NCBI GenBank assembly: GCA_965204395.1 | Contig: OZ241987.1 | Coordinates: 2,728,001 to 2,792,000, forward strand | Source of the DNA: Bin87 sp965204395 | GTDB lineage: Bacteria; Chloroflexota; Dehalococcoidia; Lucifugimonadales; UBA3495 | Length of the DNA stretch: 64,000 bases | Direction: 5' to 3' | Part shown: positions 8,931 to 17,181 of the stretch, piece after piece | Layout: the number at the start of each line of letters is the position of its first letter | Position numbering within the stretch: the first letter of the stretch is position 1 | Made by a program: the position numbers and the translations under genes | Notes under the pieces: model-generated | The model's input: only the letters and a program-made list of their open reading frames with translations | Told to the model about the DNA's origin: nothing | Database searches by the model: none

Positions 8931-9186
8931 ACAGGGCGATCGCGTCTTAATGAGCGACAGCGCGGCCATTGGAATTGGCAGTAACGGACGGTGAATTCAC
9001 AGGGATCCGCCAAAGGCGGACAGGTTCCCAGGATGAACGGTATGGACAGGATATTTTGATTTGGGAGTTTTGGGGTCATGGGCTGGTTTCGGGGACTTTC
9101 AGGCAACGAGGTGTGTGGTCATTATCACCAAACGAAATGTAATGCAGGCACCGGCATGGTTTGTTTTGAAGACGCGATTGCCCTGG
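8931..9186. mobile_element. ISAs1-derived non-autonomous element (MITE-like)
   Basis: A 256-bp element with no transposase but with ISAs1-type ends: CAGGGCGATCGCGTCTTA on the left and the reverse match GAAGACGCGATTGCCCTG on the right, nearly identical to the ends of the full ISAs1 copy at 27142. Flanking 8-mers TTGTTGGC and TTGCGGGC agree at 6 of 8 places and look like a diverged target duplication. The neighbouring duplicate at 8541 shows the uninterrupted target sequence, which confirms the insertion. It carries one 15-bp palindrome. Confidence 0.7.
9006..9020. repeat. 15-bp palindromic element (copy 2)
   Basis: TCCGCCAAAGGCGGA inside the ISAs1-derived small element, not in a gene. Confidence 0.75.
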
Positions 9187-9922
9187 TTGCGGGCAGTTTT
9201 GGCGCGAGCCGTGATTGCGTCGTGCGGGTCCAGCGCCACGAGCTTGGTCTCGTCCAGCGGACAGGACTTGACCGTTTGGTAACCCTCCCTGGTTCTCAGG
9301 TGCCACCCGCCGTCAATGAGAACGCAAATGTCTCCTTTCACCTGCGGGCCGAACCTTCCTGCGCCCTAGGCCGATACGGCGAAGTCGATCTCGATGCGCT
9401 CGCAACCCTTTCGTCACTCGTAATAGACGAAGCCCCGGCAGTCGCTGCCAGCCAGGGCTTCGTAAACTCGTCTCTCCGCACGCCGCCTGGGTCTATTGCG
9501 GCGACCCGACGGAAATTCTTTGGGATAGTTGTTTATGTTGCAGGTTACTACTGCCGTTGATCGCAGGCGAAGGCCCGTAGGGAAACGCCAGGAATGCCGC
9601 CGAGCAAGTACAGTCTTTACTAGCTCTGGCGTCCATCTTCCGCGCCTCGTGTCATTCCATTCTTTGACGGCAATGGCCGGGACTATATGGTTACCGTCAT
9701 CCAAGGTCAAACCCAATCCGGTTTCACCGGGAGACATTCAGGATGTCGCTGTGGCGGTATTGAGATCACGATTTGCCCACGGGCGGAGAGGAACCAAACA
9801 CATGGGAGGCCTTCACCTGGGCTATCTGATCGCGTTTATTGATACCGATGGATACACGTTTGACGCTGTGGAGGGCGGTTGACTGCGGTCGGCAGTTGTG
9901 AATTTGGTCGGTAAAACAGCGA

Positions 9923-9946
9923 AAACGGCCCCGTTTGGAGCCGTTT
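9923..9946. terminator. Hairpin near the attachment site
   Basis: AAACGGC and GCCGTTT form a 7-bp stem around a 10-base loop. It could end transcription from either side; there is no long U tract. Confidence 0.35.
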
Positions 9947-9967
9947 CTGAGTAGGAAATCGGGGAAT

Positions 9968-9990
9968 TGGTGCCGAGGGAGGGATTAGAA
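9968..9990 (-). other. Putative attachment core (tRNA 3'-end-like)
   Basis: Read on the minus strand, this 23-bp segment ends CCCTCCCTCGGCACCA and begins with a T-loop-like TTCTAATC. That is the usual form of a tRNA 3' end used as an integration core. No full tRNA is present here. It lies 122 bp beyond the 3' end of the integrase gene, as expected for attL or attR. I did not find the partner copy in the window. Confidence 0.45.
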
Positions 9991-10112
9991 GGTATCGATG
10001 ATGTGGCGTATTGTAAAGGGCTGTGGACCGAGATTTTCTACTCAAACCTCTGTTGATCATGACGTGTGGCGCTGTACGTTGCCGGCAATTTGTCCAGCAT
10101 TTGTCCAGCATT

Positions 10113-11240
10113 TTACGAGCTTGATTCCATAGCATCTGCGAATGCCTCCGCAGCGTCCTGCTGCCACCCGGGGAGTGCGTGGGCGTACACTTCCATCGTG
10201 ATTTTGGGACTGGAATGGCCTATCCGCTTTGAGACCACGACGGGGCTTTGGCCAGCCTGCAACGTCACTGTTGTATGGAAATGCCGCAGACTCCTCAGGG
10301 TGATTTCCGGACAACCAGCTTTCTTTCCCAAGGTCTTAACCGCGTACCTGGCGTTGTTGGGGTGCGTCCAGCTCACCTGGTCGGCGCGCGGGAAGAGCTT
10401 CTCGGGGGCTTCGATCCCGAGCGTGGCGGCCAGCTCACGCTGTTTACCTCTGTGGGTTTTGAGGATTTCGGCGGTTCGAAGGTCAAGGTCGACCACGCGC
10501 CGGCTGCTCTCCGTCTTGGGTGTCTCCAGCACCATGCCGGACTTGGCGGCGATTAGCGACTGAGATACCACGATCTGTAGTTTTTCCAGGTCCACATGTT
10601 TCCATTCGAGTGCCAGGGCTTCTCCCCGGCGCATACCTGTGTAGGCGATCAGGTGGATGCACACCCAGAGCGGGTGTTCCCGCTCCTCAGCGAGTGTCAG
10701 GAGAGACCGCACCTGTTCCACCTCGGGACTGTAGGCTTCGGTTTTCGGAGCCGTTGGAGGCGACACTAATGCCACGGGATTCCTGGCGATCAACTCAAGG
10801 CGTAGAGCGTGCTTCATGGCACCGCTCAATACGTTGTGGACCAATTGGACGCCTTTGGGTTTTTTCCCGTTCTTGAGCAGATTGGCTTCGAATTCTTGGA
10901 CATGGGCTGGAGACAGTTTGGTCAATTCGATGTGACCCAGTGCCGGCTTGATATGAATCCTAATGTCGTCCCAGTAACGGTCGATGGTTTTCTGTTTGCC
11001 CTTGGGTACGATTTTCTCCTCCATCCACTTGTCCATCCATTCGCCCAGATTGTAGCGAGTTTTGGTGGGGGTGATGCCACGGTCCAGTTCGGACAATATT
11101 TCGCGCAGTCGGCGCTGGGCGTCGGACTTCTTCCCGCGAACCGTCTCCGTCTTTCGCATTCGTTTACCGTTGGCGTCGCGTCCCAGGAACACCTGGATTT
11201 CCCAGGAGCCCGGGTTGCGCTGTCTGATCGTTCCTTTCAT
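10113..11240 (-). CDS. Phage-type tyrosine integrase
   Basis: Site-specific recombinase of 375 residues. The order is an AP2-like arm-binding start (MKGTIRQRNPGSWEIQVFLGRD), a core-binding SAM-like domain (about 60-160), and the catalytic domain. Visible catalytic residues are R in TGMRRGEAL, R in LRSLRHFHTT, H in RIGHSSPKIT and the nucleophile Y in TMEVYAHALPGW. The usual H of the HxLRH box is replaced (ITLRSLRH reads LRSLRH). It is probably functional. It lies next to a tRNA-end-like core and a divergence-free excisionase-like gene, marking one end of an integrated element whose other end is outside the window or lost. Confidence 0.92.
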   Translation of the reverse strand: MKGTIRQRNPGSWEIQVFLGRDANGKRMRKTETVRGKKSDAQRRLREILSELDRGITPTKTRYNLGEWMDKWMEEKIVPKGKQKTIDRYWDDIRIHIKPALGHIELTKLSPAHVQEFEANLLKNGKKPKGVQLVHNVLSGAMKHALRLELIARNPVALVSPPTAPKTEAYSPEVEQVRSLLTLAEEREHPLWVCIHLIAYTGMRRGEALALEWKHVDLEKLQIVVSQSLIAAKSGMVLETPKTESSRRVVDLDLRTAEILKTHRGKQRELAATLGIEAPEKLFPRADQVSWTHPNNARYAVKTLGKKAGCPEITLRSLRHFHTTVTLQAGQSPVVVSKRIGHSSPKITMEVYAHALPGWQQDAAEAFADAMESSS

Positions 11241-11501
11241 TCCTACGCGCCTCCTGTTTTGCCATGGCCTAACTGATTGACTTCCCCGCGACGGTCAACC
11301 GACGCTCCCGGGACGTTGGACGGACTCACTCGTTACCTATGACTGCCGTTGACCGTGTAGGAGACCGACGCTTGGGTTTGGAATAGCCCGGGCATGTCGT
11401 TGCCGGCAATCGGGGAGAACGTTCGGCAACGGCTCCAGTCTATCTCTAGAGCCGCGTCCGGGTGCGTATGCCGGGCGCGCCACGATCTTCGGTGCCGGTG
11501 G

Positions 11502-11699
11502 TTAAGACGCCGCGTCAGGTGGCGGTGTTTCTGCGGCCATTCCCACTCTTTCCTCCAGAGCCCAGCGGGGAATCAGCAGGCGGGCTCCCATCTTGACCGA
11601 ATAGATGCGCTGCTGGCGGACCTCTTCCCTGACCATCCACTCGCTGACTCCCAGGGCGGTGGCGGCTTCCTTGACCGTGTATGCCAAACGTTCTGTCAT
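11502..11699 (-). CDS. Excisionase-like helix-turn-helix protein
   Basis: A 65-residue winged-helix protein of the excisionase/MerR-like (DUF-HTH_17) kind: AYTVKEAATALGVSEWMVREEVRQQRIYSVKMGARLLIPRWALEE. The pattern -TVKEAA-LGVS---V------I---K-G---LIPR is diagnostic. It sits upstream of the integrase on the same strand, the standard arrangement, and probably controls direction of recombination or transcription of the integrase. The 260-base gap between them shows no other gene. Confidence 0.8.
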   Translation of the reverse strand: MTERLAYTVKEAATALGVSEWMVREEVRQQRIYSVKMGARLLIPRWALEERVGMAAETPPPDAAS

Positions 11700-12059
11700 G
11701 CCAATCTCCGATCCTGCGGCTCGTCATCGGGTCTCACCCGAGAAGACGCTCCGCGATGGACTTGGGTCAAACCGATCGGAGGAGTGCAACAGCAAGTGAC
11801 TTCCGACAGGTCTGCCCATTACGTGGCCGGACCGTACAGCAGGTTGGGAACACGCGGTTTTGCGAAATCGGAAAGGTGCTCAATTAGCCTCGGAAAACAT
11901 GGGATTGCAAAGACGGGGGTGGCGGCTGGGTAGCGTTCCGTTTTAGGTGGTTTGGTTGATCAGGCCGCGCTTTTGGAGCAGCGCCAACAGGTTGTGGGGC
12001 GACCATACCGTGCCCATCTTTTCCCGTCGGCGGTACTCTCGGTTCTGCCGTTCCAACCG

Positions 12060-12074
12060 TCCGCCTGTGGCGGA
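12060..12074. repeat. 15-bp palindromic element (copy 3)
   Basis: TCCGCCTGTGGCGGA in the 3' part of the transposase at 11946-12960. Confidence 0.8.
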
Positions 12075-12219
12075 TGGTCTTGTACTCCCCTTCTCCCGTT
12101 TCCAAATGTCGCAGTCCTTGCGTCAAGGCTTTCTCACACCAGTACTGAGCCCGACCCTCGGTCAACGCCATAATCCGCCGCGCCCAGCCCATGGCAGCGG
12201 CTGGGCTTTCCGCCGCCAG

Positions 12220-12234
12220 CCCGCCGTAGGCGGG
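12220..12234. repeat. 15-bp palindromic element, variant (copy 4)
   Basis: CCCGCCGTAGGCGGG in the same transposase; the outermost pair is C/G instead of T/A. Confidence 0.5.
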
Positions 12235-12285
12235 CCGGGCCTCCCGCCAGCCGTCCCAGCCCAGGTTCCGCCGATATTCCCGCAA

Positions 12286-12300
12286 TCCGCCAGAGGCGGA
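12286..12300. repeat. 15-bp palindromic element (copy 5)
   Basis: TCCGCCAGAGGCGGA in the same transposase. A frame change lies next to it. Confidence 0.8.
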
Positions 12301-13050
12301 GAAGTGGCACAGCTGGTGGGGCGCCTTGCTGCCATAGACCAGCGCAATACCCTCGGCAATGGCCCGATCCCCGTCGCTCACCAGATGAACCGGCGCCGTC
12401 GCCCCCTGCTGCCAGGCCAAGTCAATCACTGCTCCCCAACCGGCGAACGATCCCAACGCCACACCATTTTCATCCCGCACCACCTTCATTTCCACAGGAC
12501 CCGCTCGGGTCCGCGTCCACAGACCATCCATTTCCAACACCCGGCCCCCCAACTGCGGTAAGCGCAACGGCATCCGCCTCAGCCACCGACATCCGCCTGG
12601 GCGGACTCTTCACCGCCCCCACCCACCCGCTGGCCGCCGCGTAACTCAACCCCAGGCCCGCCAACTTCCGCGCTAACTTCGTGGTTTTTTTGAGTACCGA
12701 CGGTAACGCTCCTCATCCCCCAGCAGGTCCATGCCGCTGCTCATGGGCCGGCACTCCCCGCACCGGAACACCGGTATCTCCAAATCCACCTCCCCGTAGC
12801 CGGTCATTATGGAGCGGTGGTAACGGTGATGCCGGTGCATCCCCGACCCGCAGTCGGAGCAATCGTCCCGGTAGGCATCCAACACTTCCTGTATTGACCT
12901 TTGCAAGCGGGCCGGGATTTCACGCTCCAGCTCAGTTTCCAATCGGTACAACAACCCCATGACAGGGCCCCTCCACATCCATTCCGAACCAGTCTGATGA
13001 CCGCATCCTATAACCAAACCACCTAAAACGGAACGCTACCGTGGCGGCTG

Positions 13051-13435
13051 CCGTCGTTGGCGCTGATAAGGCAGACTGTGGTGGGATCGGCTCTGTTGAT
13101 CTCGGTCAAGGGGGCCATGGCTGGGCATTCCAGCGCACTGGCGCCGTGGTTATTCACTTTGAAACAGGGTAGTCTCAGGCCGGCGGCTTAGATTTCTGCC
13201 GTGTTCAGCTCATCGGCACCGTATGGACGCAAGCCCGCGTCATGAAAAATTCCTTTCAACCCTTTGATTGCCTGATTCCTGAGAACAGGGTGTGAACTCG
13301 GCGTTGCCCGTTTCGCTCTTTTCCAGTTGGTGACGGAGAACTTTGATCTCCGAATCAAGGAACTTGATTCGTTCGGCGAGATCGCGCTTGGTTAGATCGC
13401 GGCGCCGGTTTGCACCCTGTACAGCCGATCGGATG
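13051..13435. other. Gap with a short coiled-coil-like frame only
   Basis: No convincing gene. The minus strand near 13270-13400 can encode about 50 residues with ERIKFLDSEIKVLRHQLEKSE, a coiled-coil-like string seen in small IS-associated or regulatory proteins, but without a start or clear ends. Confidence 0.3.
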
Positions 13436-13801
13436 TCACAAGCCTGTAGCCAAGCGGTAGGTGCCGAGAATGCAGGCTACGACGGTTGGCGGGACGAAAG
13501 CGGTGGCGAAGGCCACTGCGGGCAGGGAGAGTGATTAGGCGCCGAAGATGGGGGTGAGCCAGAGTGCCTGGGGTTTTCTGATGATGGCCTTCCATGGGAT
13601 GGCCGTGGGTCGTGCGATCAACGGGGCGGCGGCGATGATCAGGATGCCGTTGACCAGTCGGGCCGACATGGACCAGTAGAGCGGGCTGGCGTGGGCGTTG
13701 CCCCAAGCCATGAAGGGGATGGAGAGGGAGAAGCAGATGGCGGCAGCCAGCATGTTGGCTGCGGGGTGGGTGAGCGCTCGGATGGCTGGTCCAGTGGTCA
13801 A
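13436..13801 (-). pseudogene. Fragment of a drug/metabolite (EamA-like) membrane transporter
   Basis: The frame starts MTTGPAIRALTHPAANMLAAAICFSLS and contains three hydrophobic stretches (MLAAAICFSLSIPFMAWG; MSARLVNGILIIAAAPLI; and, after a TAA stop at the GA-TAA junction, AFATAFVPPTVVACILG). The pattern fits the first part of a DMT/EamA transporter. An in-frame stop near 13536 splits it, and the remaining transmembrane segments are absent. Family assignment is tentative. Confidence 0.45.
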
Positions 13802-13839
13802 ATTCCAGTCCTTGACGGCAGGAAGATGGGGGCGCTTTG

Positions 13840-14050
13840 TTACAAGTGCCGGCGGCCGTTTTGACTTGTAACAGGCACTTGTAACAATTTTGGGGCCGAT
13901 TCGGGCCGAATTCGTGCGTGGGTCGTGCTGAATTGTTACAAGTGTTACAAGTCTATAGCCGCCCTATAGAGCAGGTCGGACGAATATTCGTTCTGCATAT
14001 GGTATACGTTAACGCGGGGGGTAGACATCTAACACTTGTAACACTTGTAA
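13840..14050. repeat. Iteron-like array of TTACAAGTG / CACTTGTAA
   Basis: Seven copies of the 8-9-mer TTACAAGT(G): plus-oriented at 13840, 13936 and 13945, and inverted at 13864, 13876, 14033 and 14042. Two pairs are perfect 9-bp tandem repeats (13936/13945 and 14033/14042) in opposite orientation. They flank about 80 bp that includes an AT-rich core with GAATATTC and GCATATGGTATACG. This is the layout of operator or replication-iteron sites. The 316-base region (13802-14117) has no gene. Confidence 0.8.
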
Positions 14051-14117
14051 CAAAATCGGGCTGAAATCGGTGGAGATTAGGGTGGTTTGTGCTGATTTTG
14101 GCGGTTTTTGGGGACGT

Positions 14118-14606
14118 TCATCGTCCATCGGGCAGGATTCGGCCCTTGGCGAGATCCTGGTAGAAGCCGCGGTTGGCCTCGTGGTGGATGAGGACGGCGA
14201 GTGAGCGGACCATCATGGCGGCGACGGTGTCTGCCTCGACGCCGGCGCAATGGTGGGCGGGGCGTCGGCCGGGCCTGGCGCCGAACAAATCGCTGAAGAG
14301 GGTTGGCCGCTGGTTGAGGCGCGCGGTGTACTCGGCGCGAAAGGTAAGCGCGTCTTCGGCGAAGAATGGCCGGCCGCGGAGGACCATGGTGGCGGCGGGA
14401 ACGTGGTTGCCCTGGAGGTCCATGATCTCCATGATGGCAATGGGTTCGCAGTCCTGGTCGATGTGATCGACCCAGCGGGGCTGGAGGTGTTGGTCGACGA
14501 CGGACTGGCAGAGTTCGATGTCGGGTTGACTGTTGAGCGATTTCGCGATGACGATGGCCCGGTCAAGGGCGATGCCGGCGGTGGGGGAGAAATGGGCGTT
14601 GCACAT
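14118..14606 (-). CDS. Hypothetical protein, 162 residues
   Basis: I do not recognise it. The sequence is a soluble globular type: DRAIVIAKSLNSQPDIELCQSVVDQHLQPRWVDHID, then ATMVLRGRPFFAEDALTFRAEYTARLNQR. It has normal codon use on the minus strand and lies just downstream of another unknown gene (14676-15566) in the same direction, 69 bases apart, so the two are probably one operon. The iteron-like array starts 68 bases past its stop. No signal peptide or membrane segment is present. Confidence 0.6.
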   Translation of the reverse strand: MCNAHFSPTAGIALDRAIVIAKSLNSQPDIELCQSVVDQHLQPRWVDHIDQDCEPIAIMEIMDLQGNHVPAATMVLRGRPFFAEDALTFRAEYTARLNQRPTLFSDLFGARPGRRPAHHCAGVEADTVAAMMVRSLAVLIHHEANRGFYQDLAKGRILPDGR

Positions 14607-14675
14607 GGTGTCGCCTCCTCATGGGCTTTGCCATGAGGTTAGCGACAGGTAGTGGCGCCGGGTTTGCCGGATTGT

Positions 14676-15566
14676 TCAGGCTGCGGGGCCGACGGTGATG
14701 GTGAACGGGCTGCCTGGGGCGGTCAGGCTGATGGGCTGCTGGACGGGAGGAAATCGTTCGTCAGCGAGCATGGCGCTGAACTTGTGGGCCTCGTAGGCGG
14801 TCTGGGCGTGCTCGGGCGCGCGTGAGGCCCATGCGGCTTCGAACATCTCGCGGTAGACGTCGTTGGTTAAGTCGTCAAAGGGGTTTTCGTCGTAGTCGTG
14901 GTTGTACTTGGTCAACGAGCGGTTGGCGTGGTTGAGGATGGAATGGATCTGCTCGATGTCGGCCGATTGGGCGGCCAGGTAGGCGCAGCGGTCGTTGAGG
15001 GGGAGGCAGGGAAGTTCGATCATTGCGGGGTTGCGGTCGGGCAGTTGGACGACCACGGTTATGGAGTCGAAGAGGGCATGGGGGTATCGGGAGTCGGCGC
15101 GCTGGTCGAGGACCCACTGGAGGCACTCTTCGGCGGTCTGCCAGATGTGGTGGCCAGCCCTGATGGTGAGGAGCGATACGTGCGGGGAGGAGCGGTCGGT
15201 GGTGAGCTGGAAGCCGAAGTCTTCGTGGATGAGCGCGTCGTGGAGGGCGACGGTTACGGGTTCGGGGAGAGACCGGTCGGGCTGGAAGGCGTACTCCACT
15301 GGCGAGAGGCGCCGGCGGCCTTCCGGGTAGCTGCGCCGGTCGATTTCGGGCGCCCAGTAGGATGCGAGCCAGGCTTCGTCCATGTCGTGGAGGATGATGC
15401 CGTTCTTGGCAGCCTGTTGTTCGACCTCTTTGAGGAAGTTGCGCATGAGCGGGAGGTCGGGCTCGGGGTTGCCGGCCCCGGGGTAGAAGTTGACGCTGCA
15501 GGTGGCTTCGGCCACCGGGTAGCCCACTGGGCTGTCGGGCGGGTTGACCCAATACTGGCGGTTCAT
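14676..15566 (-). CDS. Hypothetical protein, probably 5'-truncated
   Basis: At least 296 residues, unrecognised. Notable segments are YWVNPPDSPVGYPVAEATCSVNFYPGAG, NFLKEVEQQAAKNGIILHDMDEAWLASYWAPEI, and a charged middle DRRSYPEGRRRLSPVEYAFQPDRSLPEP. The frame is open upstream from the ATG at 15566 right to the end of the IS1182 element at 15652 (reading AYTIYEPWTTSHSQHFRPKP), and no Shine-Dalgarno sequence precedes the ATG. The element therefore probably cut off the true N terminus. Function unknown. Confidence 0.55.
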   Translation of the reverse strand: MNRQYWVNPPDSPVGYPVAEATCSVNFYPGAGNPEPDLPLMRNFLKEVEQQAAKNGIILHDMDEAWLASYWAPEIDRRSYPEGRRRLSPVEYAFQPDRSLPEPVTVALHDALIHEDFGFQLTTDRSSPHVSLLTIRAGHHIWQTAEECLQWVLDQRADSRYPHALFDSITVVVQLPDRNPAMIELPCLPLNDRCAYLAAQSADIEQIHSILNHANRSLTKYNHDYDENPFDDLTNDVYREMFEAAWASRAPEHAQTAYEAHKFSAMLADERFPPVQQPISLTAPGSPFTITVGPAA

Positions 15567-15928
15567 GGTGAGCAGGGGAGTTTCGGCCGGCTTGGGGCGG
15601 AAGTGCTGGCTGTGGCTGGTTGTCCAGGGCTCGTAGATGGTGTAGGCAACGCCTAGAAAGCGGGCCGGAAAGCCGTAGTTGGGGAGAGCGATAGCGCCAG
15701 CGTTGGCGACTTGAGCCAGGCCAACGTCCAGGTTGGCAGCAGGTGGTGATCCACGCCGAGATTGCCGCCAATTTCAGCGGTGGTGACGACGCCGTTGGGG
15801 TTGTCTCCAGAATCACCGACCACACCGGTTTGGTTGGCCAGCAGGGTCAGATTCGCCACCGTGGCCGCCAGATACAACTGGAACTTGGTCTTGACCCGCC
15901 CGAAGTAGCGCGCCTGACGGATGCCCAA

Positions 15929-15943
15929 TCCGCCTGTGGCGGA
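15929..15943. repeat. 15-bp palindromic element (copy 6)
   Basis: TCCGCCTGTGGCGGA in the IS1182 transposase; in frame, encoding SATGG between EHRLAR and LGIRQ. Confidence 0.8.
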
Positions 15944-16972
15944 TCGAGCCAGTCGATGCTCCGCCACCACCCGTCGTTGCCGGTACCGGTCGTAGTCAGC
16001 GCTCTGCTGCAACGCCCGGGCCGCTTGCAGCAAGCCTTCCTGTGGGTGGATCAGCACCTGCTGCCCCTGCCTGCCCTTGGCCGTAAAGCATCGGGACCGT
16101 AACAGACAGCCCTGGCACACCGCACCATTGAACCGGAAGGCCTGCAGACGATACACCGTTCCAGCACTGTCGGTGCGTTTCCCCGCCGGCACAATGGTGC
16201 GGGTGTTCTGACCCGCTGGACAGGTACAGCTCCCGGCCAGCAGGTCGATGACGAAGTCATCCTTGGGGAAACACTTCCGGTTGGGACGGCCCGGCACTCG
16301 GGCCACCAGCTTGCGCCCGGCGTCGGCGAAAGCCTGGCGGGTGCCGCCGTCGCCGTAGGCGGTGTCACCCATGGCTTCCGCCACCGCCACATCGGCGCTG
16401 ACCTCGCTCTGTTCCACCAACTCCAGCGCTCCCAGATTGTCGGCAGCGTTGCCCGGCAGCACGTCCACCGCAGTGATCAACTGACTCTCGGTGTCCACCA
16501 CCACGGCAGCCTTGTGCCCATCAAAGCGCTTGCGCTTGCTCTTGTGGCCGTGGCGCATTTCAGGATCATGCACCGACACCATCCGGTCCCTGCTAACTCC
16601 TTCTTTCAGACTCACCCCGCCGTCACCGTCAGCATCATCACCAGCGCCGTCGCCGTCCCCACCACGCTTCACGTCCTGGAGCAGTAATTGGCCCAGCAAC
16701 TCTGCCGCGTCAACTATCGCCTGGCGCTCGGCGCTGTCGGCGTCCAACGCGTCCTGGGCCTGACGGTCCAATTCCAGCAGCCGGTCGGCATCCGCCACGA
16801 TCTGTCCCAACAGCCTCCGCCGCGCCCGCCGGTTGGACCAGTCGATTGCCGCCTCACCCTTTACGCTGGAGGCCACTTAGCGCTTGTAACCGTGGGCTTC
16901 GGCCCAGCGCCGCACCGGAACATCCTCTTCCACCGCCAGCGCCCGCATCAGCTTCACGATGCCGTCGGCCTA

Positions 16973-16987
16973 TCCGCCATAGGCGGA
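16973..16987. repeat. 15-bp palindromic element (copy 7)
   Basis: TCCGCCATAGGCGGA, with two further complementary bases on each side, in the IS1182 transposase after VKDTY. It shifts the frame. Confidence 0.85.
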
Positions 16988-17181
16988 TAGGTGTCCTTCA
17001 CCGCCCCGCGCCCCAGGATGTACGTGGTGTCCATCGCCACACGCATCCCACGCTTTCCCTTCAGGTAGCCGGCCTCCCGGGCCAGCCGCAGGTGATTAAC
17101 GACAATAAGGAATGCCGCTGACGTCGACTATTTTTGCCGGTCAGGATTGGGTAAAACCATCCGGCACGGAGGTGCCGGATT

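Larger units (their letters stand above)
8290..9590 (-). pseudogene. Decayed NERD-domain protein with internal duplication
   Basis: Pieces match the intact NERD-domain protein at 23835-24569: RRAERRVYEAL and GFVYYE (near 9430-9500), QVKGDICVLIDGGWHLRTR (9290-9340), then PFVIPVLVFPNMDPNVAIGNLAERKAVYPVWG. The frame is broken by stops after VYYE and after FAVSA and by a 256-bp ISAs1-type insertion. The 3' half occurs twice: about 200 bp at 8342-8545 and 8728-8921 are imperfect direct copies, each encoding the VLVFPDMDPN segment. The gene is therefore a partial tandem duplication that has since decayed. A further open frame at 8073-8285 may be its C-terminal tail. Confidence 0.75.
11946..12960 (-). 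pseudogene. DDE transposase, broken (family uncertain)
   Basis: The N-terminal frame (12960 down to 12673) starts MGLLYRLETELEREIPARLQ and has a zinc-knuckle-like part DCSDCGSGMHRHH and FRCGECRPM. The middle and end (12664 down to about 11950) contain LEMDGLWTRTRAG, HLVSDGDRAIAEGIALVYG and ARRIMALTEGRAQYWCEKAL, with D in EMDG and D in SDGD as likely catalytic residues. The pattern recalls ISLre2/ISH6-like enzymes but I cannot assign the family. Frameshifts coincide with the palindromes at 12060, 12220 and 12286; another near-palindrome lies at 12592. Confidence 0.7.
11929..13040 (-). mobile_element. Insertion sequence with perfect 29-bp ends (family not assigned)
   Basis: The first and last 29 bases are exact inverted repeats, beginning GGTAGCGTTCCGTTTTAGG. 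The 10-mer GTGGCGGCTG flanks both sides (11919-11928 and 13041-13050), so insertion was recent on the scale of target-duplication decay. The transposase inside is broken and carries three or four 15-bp palindromes, so this copy must have moved with transposase supplied in trans or have been invaded by palindromes after arriving. Confidence 0.9.
15653..17118 (-). pseudogene. IS1182-family transposase, C-terminal part
   Basis: Reading from 17118 the frame gives LRLAREAGYLKGKRGMRVAMDTTYILGRGAVKDTY, then is thrown out of frame by a palindrome at 16973 and resumes as VKLMRALAVEEDVPVRRWAEAHGYKR. The main open frame (16876-15653) contains the cysteine cluster CQGCLLRSRCFTAKGR and the family tail LGIRQARYFGRVKTKFQLYLAATVANLTLL. 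The stop lies inside the terminal repeat. A second palindrome at 15929 adds the residues SATGG without breaking the frame. The element cannot encode a whole transposase. Confidence 0.85.

Noticed and set aside
8097..8984. A 295-codon plus-strand frame with proline/arginine-rich sequence
   Set aside because: It is the mirror of the decayed NERD gene; the minus strand has the homology.
14898..15656. A 252-codon plus-strand frame
   Set aside because: Antisense of the 14676-15566 gene; glycine/valine-rich composition is typical of a mirror frame.
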